From: a virus | Reading direction: 5' to 3' (one strand) | Length of the DNA: 37,062 bases | Virus record (IMG/VR): IMGVR_UViG_3300032265_000829 | Location: 1-37,062 of that record | In this document: positions 1-7,152 of the stretch, piece by piece | How positions within the stretch are numbered: the first letter of the stretch is position 1 | Layout: each line of letters opens with the position of its first letter | The notes under the pieces: generated by a model | Databases searched by the model: none | The model's input: the letters and a program-made list of their open reading frames with translations, nothing else | What the model was told of the DNA's origin: nothing | Program-made: the position numbers and the translations under genes

Positions 1-99
1 GCATTTGATAGCACATACATTTACTACTGCACAGCAAATTATGTAAACACATCAACCAATATTTGGAAACGTACTGCACACGGTGCTGGTACTTGGTAA
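1..99 (+). CDS. C-terminal fragment of a virion structural protein
   Basis: An open frame runs in from the left edge and stops at TAA 97-99, leaving the last 32 residues. The fragment is rich in Tyr, Thr and Asn, with a Tyr-Ile-Tyr-Tyr-Cys stretch followed by an Asn-Ile-Trp-Lys-Arg segment. Such endings are common in tail-fibre, whisker and baseplate-associated proteins of T4-like phages, where a short beta-rich module closes the protein. The next gene follows after 30 bases and is also structural in character. The beginning of the gene lies outside the window, so no family assignment is possible. The call as structural is inference from composition and neighbours. Confidence 0.5.
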   Translation, partial: AFDSTYIYYCTANYVNTSTNIWKRTAHGAGTW

Positions 100-102
100 T
101 AC

Positions 103-129
103 GGTAAATATACTAAACGGAGCGTAAAT
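103..129 (+). promoter_or_regulatory. Possible late promoter and RBS
   Basis: TAAATA at 105-110 lies 20-25 bases before the start at 130, at a spacing like four other ATAAATA-type motifs in this window that precede late genes. GGAG at 119-122 is a good Shine-Dalgarno site, 7 bases before the ATG. T4 late promoters are known to centre on TATAAATA; the match here is partial. Confidence 0.35.
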
Positions 130-702
130 ATGCCAACACTACAAACAATTAACTTAGGGTCATATGCAAATGACGGAACAGGTGACGATTTACGCACAGC
201 CTTTGAAAAAGTAAACATTAATTTTGGATTGCTTTTTGCCGAAGCATCAGTTAATACTGCCATTAATTTAGGCGGCGGTGCGGGTATTTTTGCACAGAAG
301 AATCCAGGCACAGTTAATTTAGAGTTTAAAACACTAACCAGCACAAACGCTAGTGTTAACATTAATCAACTAACTACCACTATTGATTTAAATGCTAATA
401 CTAAACTTTTAAACGATCCGTTGCCTAAACTAGGTGCTACACTAAATTTAAACGGATTTAATATTGCAGGCAACGGTGATATTCAAGCAACTGTACAAGG
501 TTACGATTTAAAATTATTAAACAACACACTACAATTAATCTTAGAATCGGGTGCTGTCAGTGTGGACCTTGGAACATTCATCAATCCTACAGGAAATGAC
601 ACAGATAAGTATGGATCGGGCGGATACGCATTAGATATGGGTTTGTGGACCTTTGGAGATCCAAAGCCTAATAATCAACTTAATTTTGGAAAGTTTGTTT
701 AA
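130..702 (+). CDS. Putative tail/baseplate-associated structural protein
   Basis: A 190-residue protein that I do not recognise by name. Its N-terminal 40 residues (glycine-aspartate rich, then Leu-Arg-Thr-Ala-Phe-Glu-Lys-Val-Asn) resemble the start of the protein at 3273-3866, where a Gly-x-Asp-Asn-Asp segment precedes Phe-Arg-Asp-Asn-Phe-Ala-Ala. This suggests a shared assembly or attachment module. The remainder is beta-rich with many Asn, Thr and Leu, and no cysteine, signal peptide or membrane segment is visible. ATG 130 is supported by GGAG at 119-122. The gene is followed 3 bases later by a large Ig-like structural gene, so it is most likely a tail-fibre or baseplate accessory protein. 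The function is inferred. Confidence 0.6.
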   Translation: MPTLQTINLGSYANDGTGDDLRTAFEKVNINFGLLFAEASVNTAINLGGGAGIFAQKNPGTVNLEFKTLTSTNASVNINQLTTTIDLNANTKLLNDPLPKLGATLNLNGFNIAGNGDIQATVQGYDLKLLNNTLQLILESGAVSVDLGTFINPTGNDTDKYGSGGYALDMGLWTFGDPKPNNQLNFGKFV

Positions 703-705
703 TAT

Positions 706-3276
706 ATGTCTTTAAATGTGTGGACACAACCAAGCGGATATAGTTTTGGAACTTTCTATGGGGAAGTTTCAATTGACTTGCCGCTACCGGTTAATCAAAA
801 TGTTAATAATACTACGTTTAAGTTAATTTCAGGAAGTTTGCCAAGTGGGGTATTTTTACAAGACAAAAAACTTGTTGGATCTCCGTTTGTTAAAAAAAAT
901 AAATTAAATTATAGTTTTTGTATTAGGGCCACCCAAGGTACACAAATTAGCGATAGAACATTTTATTTAAATCTAATTGAAAGAAATCTTCCTACATTTA
1001 TTACGCCAAACGGTGACTTAGCTGCCGGGATTCATCATCAATTTTATGTATTAGATTCAACTTATGTAAATTATCAATTAGAAGCAGTTGATTTAAATCC
1101 GTCTGCCGAGAGTTTAAAATTCTTTATTGCCAGTAACGACGGACAGTTACCGCCCGGATTAACATTAAGCGAGTCTGGATTAATTGAAGGGTTTGTTGAA
1201 CCTTTAATAAGCATTAGACCAGAAGACGGTACTGGTAATTATGATAAAAGTATTTTTGATCATGTTGCTTACGATTTTGGAATCTTACCAACTAACGGAT
1301 TTGATGATTATCAGTACGACCTTGTAGATTTTGATTTTAATTTACCAACGCAAAATATTATTACTTTAAATGCTAACTATCAATTTAGAGTAACTATAAG
1401 CGACGGTATCAATACTACCCAACGAATTTTTAGAATATTTGTAGTAGGTAACGATGCATTTAGGGCAGACTCGACAGAGCGTAATGGACTTGCAGGACAA
1501 TTTACAGCCGATGCAACTTATATAAGACAACCATTTTGGATCACTAATCCTAATTTAGGAACATTCAGGGCTAATAATTATATAACACTTCCTTTAGTAT
1601 TATACGACACTAAACTAGTAATTTTTAGGTTAGAAACTACTAACCAAGAAGTATACGCAACTACTATACAAGTAACACAATCTGATAACGTTATTGGAAG
1701 TAATACTGTAACTATTGCAAAAATAACAGGTACTCCAATTGTTGGTCAATATTTTAGCTTTGAATATTATCTAGAAGGAGCGACTGAAGAGTTATATCAA
1801 ATCAGTCAAGTAACTAATTTAGGTAATGGAAGATATCGCTTACAACTTTCAAGCAGTTTGTTAATATCTATTCCTAATTCTACAGAATTCTACATAGGAA
1901 CATTGACCAAACTACCGCCAGGTATGAGATTTGATGTGCAAACTGGAAACGCTGTAGGAGTTGTTCCGTATCAACCTAGTGTTACTCAGTCTTATCGATT
2001 TACAATAACTGCTACACGATTAGGAGAAAAAACCGACCTAGTCTCAACTAGTAGAACATTTAACTTGGCCATTATCGGCGATATTAATAGTGAGATACTA
2101 TGGAACAGTTCTACAAATTTAGGTTACATTCCTGCTAACTATACATGTACATTAGCTGTTAGTGCATCGAGCAATATACCAAATGCTACAATAATATATC
2201 AATTAGTCGGTGGATCATTGCCTAATGGATTAATATTAAATCCAGATGGTGAAATCATTGGAATTCCAAATCAATTTTTTAAACCTGCATCAAATACATT
2301 AGGATTAATTATATTCGACGGTGGTAATACTACATTTGATGAAAATACAACAACTGTAGACAGGACATATAAATTTGTTGTTAAAGCTAGTGATCAATAC
2401 GGTTATAGTGCAATAGTTAAAGAGTTTGAAATAACACTTACTACACCTAACGAATTTAATTATAGTAATATAACTACTAAACCATTTTTAAATAATACGC
2501 AACGAACTGCGTGGAAAAATTTCATTAACGATACTAATATTTTTACTCCAAGCAGTATATATAGACCAAACGATCCAACATTTGGATTACAGTCTACTTT
2601 AAAAATGTTAGTATATGCTGGTATTGAAACTAAACTTGCAGGTGCGTATGTTGGTGCAATAGGTTTGAACCATAAAAGAAAACGTTTTCAATTTGGTAGC
2701 GTTAAAAAAGCAACTGCTATCGATAGAGAAAGTGGTGATGAAATTTACGAAATAGTTTATGTACAAATGTTAGACCCGTTAGAACCAAACGGAAAACACT
2801 TACCATTAAAATTAATTAGTTCAAAAGAAAACAATAATATCACGGTTGATAATAATCCAAGATCATTATCAAATTTAACAATTGATTCTCATATTAACAT
2901 TGGTAATAACGATCCAATTACTGTAGATAGCACAGGTTACGAAATTAGCGATCCTAAATCAAATAACTACTACCCAAATAGTATCACAAACTGGAGAAAT
3001 CGTCTTAAACAAGTAGGAGCCAGAGAAAGAAACTACTTACCTTTATGGATGCGCAGTATTCCTGCTGGAGAAAAAGAAGAAATCGATTATGTATTAGCAA
3101 TCCCGTTGTGCTATTGCCATGTAGGAACCGCAGATAAGATACTGTTAAACATAAAATTTAGCGAGTTTGACTTCAAAAACATCGATTATACAGTAGATAG
3201 ATACATAATAGATTCTGTTACCGGTCAAGATAGTGATAAATACCTTATATTTAGAAACGATAGGATAACAATATGA
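706..3276 (+). CDS. Large virion protein with putative Ig-like repeats
   Basis: An 856-residue protein with four copies of a motif typical of putative-Ig (He_PIG/cadherin-like) domains. The motif is Leu-Pro-x-Gly followed by a short strand, a small turn and a Gly-x-Pro/Val. The copies fall near residues 44, 147, 402 and 504, each followed by aromatic-rich strands such as Tyr-x-Phe-x-Ile-x-Ala. Such tandem beta-sandwich domains are known in phage tail-fibre and adhesin proteins that contact host surface sugars. The last 260 residues lack these repeats, are more charged (a Lys-Arg-Lys-Arg run near residue 655) and may anchor the protein to the virion. No signal peptide is visible. Its stop overlaps the next start as ATGA (3273-3276), implying coupled translation. 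Precise location in the virion cannot be read from the sequence. Confidence 0.65.
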   Translation: MSLNVWTQPSGYSFGTFYGEVSIDLPLPVNQNVNNTTFKLISGSLPSGVFLQDKKLVGSPFVKKNKLNYSFCIRATQGTQISDRTFYLNLIERNLPTFITPNGDLAAGIHHQFYVLDSTYVNYQLEAVDLNPSAESLKFFIASNDGQLPPGLTLSESGLIEGFVEPLISIRPEDGTGNYDKSIFDHVAYDFGILPTNGFDDYQYDLVDFDFNLPTQNIITLNANYQFRVTISDGINTTQRIFRIFVVGNDAFRADSTERNGLAGQFTADATYIRQPFWITNPNLGTFRANNYITLPLVLYDTKLVIFRLETTNQEVYATTIQVTQSDNVIGSNTVTIAKITGTPIVGQYFSFEYYLEGATEELYQISQVTNLGNGRYRLQLSSSLLISIPNSTEFYIGTLTKLPPGMRFDVQTGNAVGVVPYQPSVTQSYRFTITATRLGEKTDLVSTSRTFNLAIIGDINSEILWNSSTNLGYIPANYTCTLAVSASSNIPNATIIYQLVGGSLPNGLILNPDGEIIGIPNQFFKPASNTLGLIIFDGGNTTFDENTTTVDRTYKFVVKASDQYGYSAIVKEFEITLTTPNEFNYSNITTKPFLNNTQRTAWKNFINDTNIFTPSSIYRPNDPTFGLQSTLKMLVYAGIETKLAGAYVGAIGLNHKRKRFQFGSVKKATAIDRESGDEIYEIVYVQMLDPLEPNGKHLPLKLISSKENNNITVDNNPRSLSNLTIDSHINIGNNDPITVDSTGYEISDPKSNNYYPNSITNWRNRLKQVGARERNYLPLWMRSIPAGEKEEIDYVLAIPLCYCHVGTADKILLNIKFSEFDFKNIDYTVDRYIIDSVTGQDSDKYLIFRNDRITI

Positions 3277-3866
3277 CCAGCGCAATTGATTCACAAGCAA
3301 TTATAGATACTTTTCCAGTAGCAGGAAAAGATAACGATAGTCAGGGTTTTCGAGATAACTTTGCGGCAATGCGCCTTGGATTGTCTGTTGCCTCAACTGA
3401 AATTAGTAGATTACAAGAACGTACATTAAAAGCTGCCGATCTTACCAGTGCAAACGGAACACCAGTAGTTAACGATTTACTGGGTAGCACTATCAGTAAC
3501 GGATTGTATAAACAGTTTAATGGTGTTTATTATAATGCTGGAACAATCAGCGGAACACAAAATGTAAACCTTAACAACGGCCCAATTCAGCGTATTACTA
3601 TTTCTGGAAATAGTATTCTTAATTTTATTAACTGGCCAAGTTCTGGTCAACATTCTACTGTGCGTTTGATGATCATTGGAAATCAACAAGGATCGTTTAC
3701 TGTTAATTTTACTAGCGAAAACTCAGGTATTGTCTGGAAGGCTACTACTTTTTCAACTCCTATTACCGTAACTTCAAATAACAACTATCAGTTAATCGAA
3801 GCGTTTACTTACGATGACGGTACTAACGTGTTCATCAATAAACTTGCTGAATACTCAAACGACTAA
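3273..3866 (+). CDS. Putative tail-fibre or baseplate-associated protein
   Basis: A 197-residue protein. The N-terminus (residues 10-45) carries a Gly-Lys-Asp-Asn-Asp-Ser-Gln-Gly-Phe-Arg-Asp-Asn-Phe segment that looks like a diverged copy of the N-terminus of the protein at 130-702. The remainder is a beta-rich Asn/Thr/Ile domain with alternating hydrophobic residues, as in phage receptor-binding or decoration domains. The start overlaps the stop of the Ig-like protein by four bases, so the two are translationally coupled and probably made in fixed ratio. I do not recognise a named family. A structural role is inferred from context and composition. Confidence 0.6.
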   Translation: MTSAIDSQAIIDTFPVAGKDNDSQGFRDNFAAMRLGLSVASTEISRLQERTLKAADLTSANGTPVVNDLLGSTISNGLYKQFNGVYYNAGTISGTQNVNLNNGPIQRITISGNSILNFINWPSSGQHSTVRLMIIGNQQGSFTVNFTSENSGIVWKATTFSTPITVTSNNNYQLIEAFTYDDGTNVFINKLAEYSND

Positions 3867-3877
3867 TAGGTTAACTA

Positions 3878-4108
3878 ATGCATCCATTATCAGGAACTCT
3901 CGACGAATTCAAAGATAGTGAACTTGAGAGTAAAATTGGCGATTTAACTAAAAAATATTTTATGACTCATAACACCGAAGTTAAAAGTCAAATTGCTATG
4001 TTATTGGGAACATACAATGAAGAAATGAGCAAACGACGTCAACGTGCTCTTAAACAAATGATGGATTCGAGAGATAAAAAACTTGACAAGCTGATCAACG
4101 TCAGTTAA
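3878..4108 (+). CDS. Small conserved hypothetical protein, helical
   Basis: A 76-residue, highly charged and probably all-helical protein, ending in a Lys/Arg-rich segment (Ser-Lys-Arg-Arg-Gln-Arg near residue 50, then Arg-Asp-Lys-Lys). No membrane segment, cysteine pair or known motif is visible. It follows the structural genes by 11 bases and precedes a DnaE-like gene. The Shine-Dalgarno signal is weak (TAGG upstream). A TTGACA hexamer lies inside its last codons and may belong to a promoter for the next gene. It could be a small scaffold, neck or DNA-associated protein, but nothing decides this. Confidence 0.55.
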   Translation: MHPLSGTLDEFKDSELESKIGDLTKKYFMTHNTEVKSQIAMLLGTYNEEMSKRRQRALKQMMDSRDKKLDKLINVS

Positions 4109-4111
4109 AAT
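4083..4111 (+). promoter_or_regulatory. Candidate sigma70-like promoter for the DnaE-like gene
   Basis: TTGACA at 4083-4088 and TAAAAT at 4106-4111 are separated by 17 bases, matching the spacing of other promoters in this window. The -35 box lies inside the preceding gene. With normal spacing, transcription would begin at about 4118-4119, on or next to the ATG at 4119, so the message would be leaderless or nearly so. No good Shine-Dalgarno precedes that ATG, which fits. The -10 is imperfect. Confidence 0.4.
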
Positions 4112-4118
4112 ATAGGCT

Positions 4119-4628
4119 ATGCGCCTAGATCAATTCGGTAATCCTATTTTTAATTCATTAGATATATTTCAAGCCCTTTATCGGGGCAAGTTAACTAACC
4201 TCAAAGATTTAACTGTTGATTACACAGACGACATTGGGCAATTAGAACAAACTGCCGGATTTACATTTCAACGATTTAACGATCAATTGGATCAAATTAG
4301 TGTTGCAGATTTTGACCAAGCACTACAAAGCGATTGGTTTATGCCCTCAGCATACAGGGACTTTGATGTTGAAAAATGGTGTTTAGGTAGATGTACAACT
4401 CCTGAACAAATTTCCCGTGTAACTGCTGAAATAGATGCATACAAAGATCGCGGTATGATTCCATTACTACAATGGACCAAACATTTTGTAGATACGTGCA
4501 ATGAAAACGGTATTGTTTGGGGAGTAGGACGAGGAAGTAGCGTGGCTAGTTTTGTACTCTACTTACTGGGCGTACACCAAATAGATTCAGTCAAATATAA
4601 TTTAGACTGGCAGGAATTCCTGAGATAA
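4119..4628 (+). CDS. Truncated DNA polymerase III alpha (DnaE)-like protein
   Basis: A 169-residue protein whose last 45 residues match the start of the DnaE palm. A helix ending in a Phe-Val-Asp-Thr segment is followed by Gly-Val-Gly-Arg-Gly-Ser-Ser-Val-Ala-Ser-Phe, then Ile-Asp-Ser-Val-Lys-Tyr-Asn-Leu and Glu-Phe-Leu. Bacterial DnaE has GPGRGSxxGSLVAY, then DPLxYxLLFERFLNPER, and next the catalytic Asp pair of PDFDxDF. Here the protein stops right after Phe-Leu-Arg, so the catalytic aspartates are absent and DNA synthesis is not expected. The first 120 residues do not resemble the PHP domain clearly. The phage has its own family B polymerase at 26198-28864. It may be a DNA- or clamp-binding relic repurposed as a regulator or inhibitor of the host polymerase. 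The homology call is fairly sure; the role is unknown. Confidence 0.7.
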   Translation: MRLDQFGNPIFNSLDIFQALYRGKLTNLKDLTVDYTDDIGQLEQTAGFTFQRFNDQLDQISVADFDQALQSDWFMPSAYRDFDVEKWCLGRCTTPEQISRVTAEIDAYKDRGMIPLLQWTKHFVDTCNENGIVWGVGRGSSVASFVLYLLGVHQIDSVKYNLDWQEFLR

Positions 4629-4630
4629 GT

Positions 4631-4654
4631 AATAGTATAATCGAGGAGATTTAT
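4631..4654 (+). promoter_or_regulatory. Extended -10 element and RBS before the gene at 4655
   Basis: TATAAT at 4636-4641 is preceded by TAG (weak extended -10) and followed by GAGGAG at 4643-4648, a strong Shine-Dalgarno site 6 bases before ATG 4655. The hexamer 17 bases upstream of the -10 (GGAATT at 4613-4618) is a poor -35, so promoter activity is uncertain. A 12-base palindrome CAGGAATTCCTG lies at 4611-4622. Confidence 0.3.
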
Positions 4655-4981
4655 ATGGCAATGAAAGAACAACAAAGATCAGTATATCGCACCGCAAGAG
4701 GGCGAGAGCTTGATATGAATAAACTTGTTAATCAAAATGAATTAACTATTGCAGTAGGCAATGCTAAAGTTAATGCACGAGGTGATAAATTAGGTCCAAA
4801 CGGACAGATTATTCAACGTAGGGAAGACATTCAAACTTTAACCGATACTGTAGTAATCCCTGAGCAAATTAGTGTTCGTGAAGCTCCAGTTGTGGGAAAA
4901 CCAGTTGCAGAAAAATCTAAAATTACACCTGTAAAAACTGTTAAAAATATAGTAGACATGGATCCTGAAGGCAACGAATGA
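4655..4981 (+). CDS. Small hypothetical protein upstream of co-chaperonin
   Basis: A 108-residue protein, basic in its first half (Arg-Thr-Ala-Arg-Gly-Arg near residues 12-17), with a Gly-Asn-Ala-Lys-Val-Asn-Ala-Arg-Gly-Asp segment, and acidic and low in complexity at the end. No membrane segment or catalytic motif is visible. A strong GAGGAG RBS precedes the ATG. Its stop overlaps the GroES-like start as ATGA (4978-4981), so the two are likely co-translated. I recall proteins of this general appearance in marine T4-like phages, but I cannot name a function. Confidence 0.55.
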   Translation: MAMKEQQRSVYRTARGRELDMNKLVNQNELTIAVGNAKVNARGDKLGPNGQIIQRREDIQTLTDTVVIPEQISVREAPVVGKPVAEKSKITPVKTVKNIVDMDPEGNE

Positions 4982-5376
4982 AAGTAACAGGCAAACTCAT
5001 ACCAATACGTGACAATGTTTTAGTCACTGATATGAACTTTGATGCCCGTGTAACTAAAGGTGGCATTGTACTTCCTAGTGATGACGGCAAAAGTGAAGGT
5101 GTTAGACATAGATGGGCTCGTGTTTGGGCAGTCGGGCCTGAACAAAAAGATGTCAAAGTGGGTGAATGGATTTTGCTAGAACACGGGCGATGGACTCGTG
5201 GAGTAACAGTTGAACTAGAAGATGGCACTGATATTATAATTAGACGTGCAGACATTAATGCTATTTTAATGGTCACCGAAGAGAAACCAGCTGACGATAT
5301 TTTTGGTGCTCATTCTAAAGTAACACATCAAACTTTTGATCCTACTACGTTTTCAAGACCTAGCTTCGAGCAATAA
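4978..5376 (+). CDS. GroES/Cpn10-like co-chaperonin (gp31 role)
   Basis: A 132-residue protein with the Cpn10 fold signature. It starts with a Leu-Ile-Pro-Ile-Arg-Asp-Asn-Val-Leu-Val strand (residues 7-16). The mobile loop ends in Thr-Lys-Gly-Gly-Ile-Val-Leu-Pro (26-33). A Val-Trp-Ala-Val-Gly-Pro strand (49-54) and a Val-Lys-Val-Gly-Glu-Trp-Ile-Leu turn follow (59-66). In bacterial GroES the Gly-Gly-Ile-Val-Leu tip of the mobile loop docks on GroEL, and it is intact here. T4 replaces host GroES with gp31 to fold its major capsid protein, and cyanophages carry similar proteins. The last 35 residues extend past the usual Cpn10 end and have no recognised motif. It probably caps host GroEL for capsid protein folding. 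Translation is coupled to the upstream gene, and a terminator follows directly. Confidence 0.85.
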   Translation: MKVTGKLIPIRDNVLVTDMNFDARVTKGGIVLPSDDGKSEGVRHRWARVWAVGPEQKDVKVGEWILLEHGRWTRGVTVELEDGTDIIIRRADINAILMVTEEKPADDIFGAHSKVTHQTFDPTTFSRPSFEQ

Positions 5377-5381
5377 AGAAC

Positions 5382-5406
5382 AACAGGACTATTGACTAGT
5401 CCTGTT
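5382..5406 (+). terminator. Hairpin overlapping a promoter, end of co-chaperonin unit
   Basis: A perfect 10-bp stem (AACAGGACTA at 5382-5391 with TAGTCCTGTT at 5397-5406) and a 5-base loop TTGAC lie 6 bases after the co-chaperonin stop. The T tract after it is short, so termination may be weak or need a factor. The loop contributes to the -35 box of the next promoter. Confidence 0.55.
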
Positions 5407-5420
5407 TCCACCTGTATAAT
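5392..5420 (+). promoter_or_regulatory. Sigma70-like promoter for clamp loader operon
   Basis: TTGACT at 5392-5397 and TATAAT at 5415-5420 have a 17-base spacer. Transcription would begin near 5427 and reach the ATG at 5447 after the Shine-Dalgarno AAGGA at 5436-5440. The -35 box occupies the loop of the preceding hairpin. It most likely drives the clamp loader, ferredoxin and deaminase genes as one early or middle transcript. Confidence 0.75.
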
Positions 5421-5446
5421 AAACAAATATATCATAAGGAACTACG

Positions 5447-6364
5447 ATGAAAGAATTGTGGGTAGAAAAGTATCGGCCTAAGACTATTGACGGTTACGTA
5501 TTTAGAGATAGCCATCAGAGAGAACAAATTCAAAGCTGGATTCAGCAGAAATCGATTCCACATCTGTTGTTTAGTGGAGCGGCTGGTATTGGCAAAACAA
5601 CTCTAGCTAAAATATTGTTTAATGAACTGGATGTTAACGATTTAGATGTACTAGAGATTAATGCAAGTCGTACAAACTCAGTAGACGATGTACGCGATAA
5701 AATTATTAACTTTGTCCAAATGATTCCGTTTGGAGACTTTAAGGTGGTACTGCTAGATGAAGCAGATTATTTGTCGCCTAACGCTCAAGCGGCACTTCGC
5801 GGTGTTATGGAGGAGTATCATACAACCGCTCGCTTTATTCTTACTTGTAACTATCCTAATAAAATTATTCCGGCCCTACATAGTCGTTGTCAAGGATTTC
5901 ATATCGAGCGTGTAGATGTTACTGAATTTACTGCTCGCATAGCTACCATCCTTATGGAAGAAAATGTAGAGTTTGACCTGGACACACTTGATACTTTTGT
6001 CAAAGCAACTTATCCAGATTTGCGTAAGTGCATTAATACCGTTCAGATGAATAGTATGGACGGAAAACTACATACTCCTGAAAAGGGAGACAGCGGGCAA
6101 GCAGATTACAAACTAGAAATGGTTAGTTTGTTTAAAGCGGGCAAGATTACAGAAGCACGTAAGTTAGTCTGCGGACAAGTTCGACCAGAAGAGATTGAAG
6201 AAATTTATCGCTGGCTGTACGATAATGTTGCAATTTTTGGTGAAGATGCAACACAGGACAAAGCCATACTTATTATTAAACAAGGCCTAGTGGATCACAC
6301 ATTAGTAAGTGATCCTGAAATTAACCTAGCGGCTACACTAATTAGACTGAGTCATTTACAATGA
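5447..6364 (+). CDS. 44: Sliding clamp loader ATPase, gp44-like
   Basis: A 305-residue AAA+ protein of the RFC/gp44 clamp-loader family, which opens and loads the sliding clamp at primer-template junctions. It begins with the classic Trp-Val-Glu-Lys-Tyr-Arg-Pro-Lys box (residues 5-12). Walker A is Gly-Ala-Ala-Gly-Ile-Gly-Lys-Thr (44-51), Walker B Val-Leu-Leu-Asp-Glu-Ala-Asp (101-107), sensor 1 around Thr-Cys-Asn (133-135), and the Ser-Arg-Cys arginine-finger motif is at 146-148. Length is near T4 gp44 (319). In T4 and cyanophages the small subunit gene 62 follows 44. Here the next genes are a ferredoxin and dCMP deaminase, and no gp62 homologue was recognised in the window. Its stop overlaps the ferredoxin start as ATGA. 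Confidence 0.93.
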   Translation: MKELWVEKYRPKTIDGYVFRDSHQREQIQSWIQQKSIPHLLFSGAAGIGKTTLAKILFNELDVNDLDVLEINASRTNSVDDVRDKIINFVQMIPFGDFKVVLLDEADYLSPNAQAALRGVMEEYHTTARFILTCNYPNKIIPALHSRCQGFHIERVDVTEFTARIATILMEENVEFDLDTLDTFVKATYPDLRKCINTVQMNSMDGKLHTPEKGDSGQADYKLEMVSLFKAGKITEARKLVCGQVRPEEIEEIYRWLYDNVAIFGEDATQDKAILIIKQGLVDHTLVSDPEINLAATLIRLSHLQ

Positions 6365-6684
6365 CATACCTAGTTACAGAAAATTGTATCAAATGTAAGC
6401 ATACCGATTGCGTTGAAGTTTGTCCAGTTGACTGTTTTCATGAAGGCCCTAATTTTTTATCTATAGATCCTGACGAATGTATTGACTGCGGTGTATGTGT
6501 TATCGAATGCCCGGTAAATGCTATTGTTGCAGATAATGATAAAAATACAGATATAAAACTGTGGTTAGATATTAACACTCGTTTAAGTAAAAAATGGCCT
6601 GTTATTTCAAAAATGAAACCTGCATTGCCTGATGCAGAGCTTTGGAAGGACAAGCCTAATAAATTAGACTTGCTAGAAGAATGA
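6361..6684 (+). CDS. fdxA: 7Fe (FdxA-type) ferredoxin
   Basis: A 107-residue electron carrier of the Azotobacter ferredoxin I/FdxA class, which holds one [3Fe-4S] and one [4Fe-4S] cluster. All nine cysteines of that class are in register: C9, C12, C17, C21, C25, C40, C43, C46 and C50. Known ligands are C9/C17/C50 for the 3Fe and C21/C40/C43/C46 for the 4Fe cluster. The C-terminal half also matches the family: a Trp-Pro-x-Ile segment near 79-82, then Leu-Pro-Asp-Ala-x-x-Trp and a Lys-Leu ending. It overlaps both neighbours by four bases (ATGA at each end), so it is translated within the clamp loader-deaminase operon. FdxA is typical of proteobacterial hosts. Its partner in the phage is unknown; a host or phage reductase is one possibility. 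Confidence 0.92.
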   Translation: MTYLVTENCIKCKHTDCVEVCPVDCFHEGPNFLSIDPDECIDCGVCVIECPVNAIVADNDKNTDIKLWLDINTRLSKKWPVISKMKPALPDAELWKDKPNKLDLLEE

Positions 6685-7133
6685 AAGAAAAGTTTGTAAA
6701 TGCCTACATGGATGTGGCTGAACGATTTGCTGAATTAAGTTCAGCACGTAGGCTTCATGTAGGTGCTATTGTAGTTAAAGATGATAGAATTATCTCTATT
6801 GGCTATAACGGTATGCCCGCAGGTTGGGATAACGATTGCGAACTTGAAATCTACGAAGACAACGGCGATGACGAACCAATTACCATATTAAAATCCAAAC
6901 CGGAGGTATTACATGCTGAAACAAATGCGATTGCCAAGCTGGCTAAATCTAACGAATCTGGTATGGGTGCTACTATGTTTATTACCCATGCTCCATGTTT
7001 GGACTGTGCCAAACTTATCTTCCAAAGTGGTATTGGCCATGTTCTATATAGGAACTCTTATAGGGATACTAGTGGTGTCACATTTCTTGAAAAATCAGGG
7101 ATAGAAGTTAAGCAGGTGAAAAAGGGCCAATAA
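6681..7133 (+). CDS. cd: dCMP deaminase
   Basis: A 150-residue zinc deaminase that converts dCMP to dUMP and feeds dTMP synthesis for phage DNA. The zinc and catalytic motifs are complete: His-Ala-Glu at 78-80 (H78 ligand, E80 proton shuttle) and Pro-Cys-Leu-Asp-Cys at 105-109 (C106 and C109 ligands). The N-terminal Ala-Arg-Arg-Leu-His-Val-Gly-Ala-Ile and Gly-Tyr-Asn-Gly-Met-Pro segments are typical of the dCMP deaminase subfamily. A 30-residue insert before His-Ala-Glu is acidic and lacks the extra zinc ligands sometimes found in T4 Cd. The start overlaps the ferredoxin stop (ATGA), and the stop codon lies in the loop of the two-way terminator. Confidence 0.92.
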   Translation: MKEKFVNAYMDVAERFAELSSARRLHVGAIVVKDDRIISIGYNGMPAGWDNDCELEIYEDNGDDEPITILKSKPEVLHAETNAIAKLAKSNESGMGATMFITHAPCLDCAKLIFQSGIGHVLYRNSYRDTSGVTFLEKSGIEVKQVKKGQ

Positions 7134-7144
7134 GGCCCTTTTTT
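7119..7144. terminator. Bidirectional intrinsic terminator
   Basis: AAAAAGGGCC at 7119-7128 pairs with GGCCCTTTTT at 7134-7143 around the loop AATAA, with T runs on both strands. It sits between two convergent units, the + strand clamp loader operon and minus-strand phoH, and it contains the deaminase stop codon. Confidence 0.85.
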
Positions 7145-7152
7145 ACATCCCT

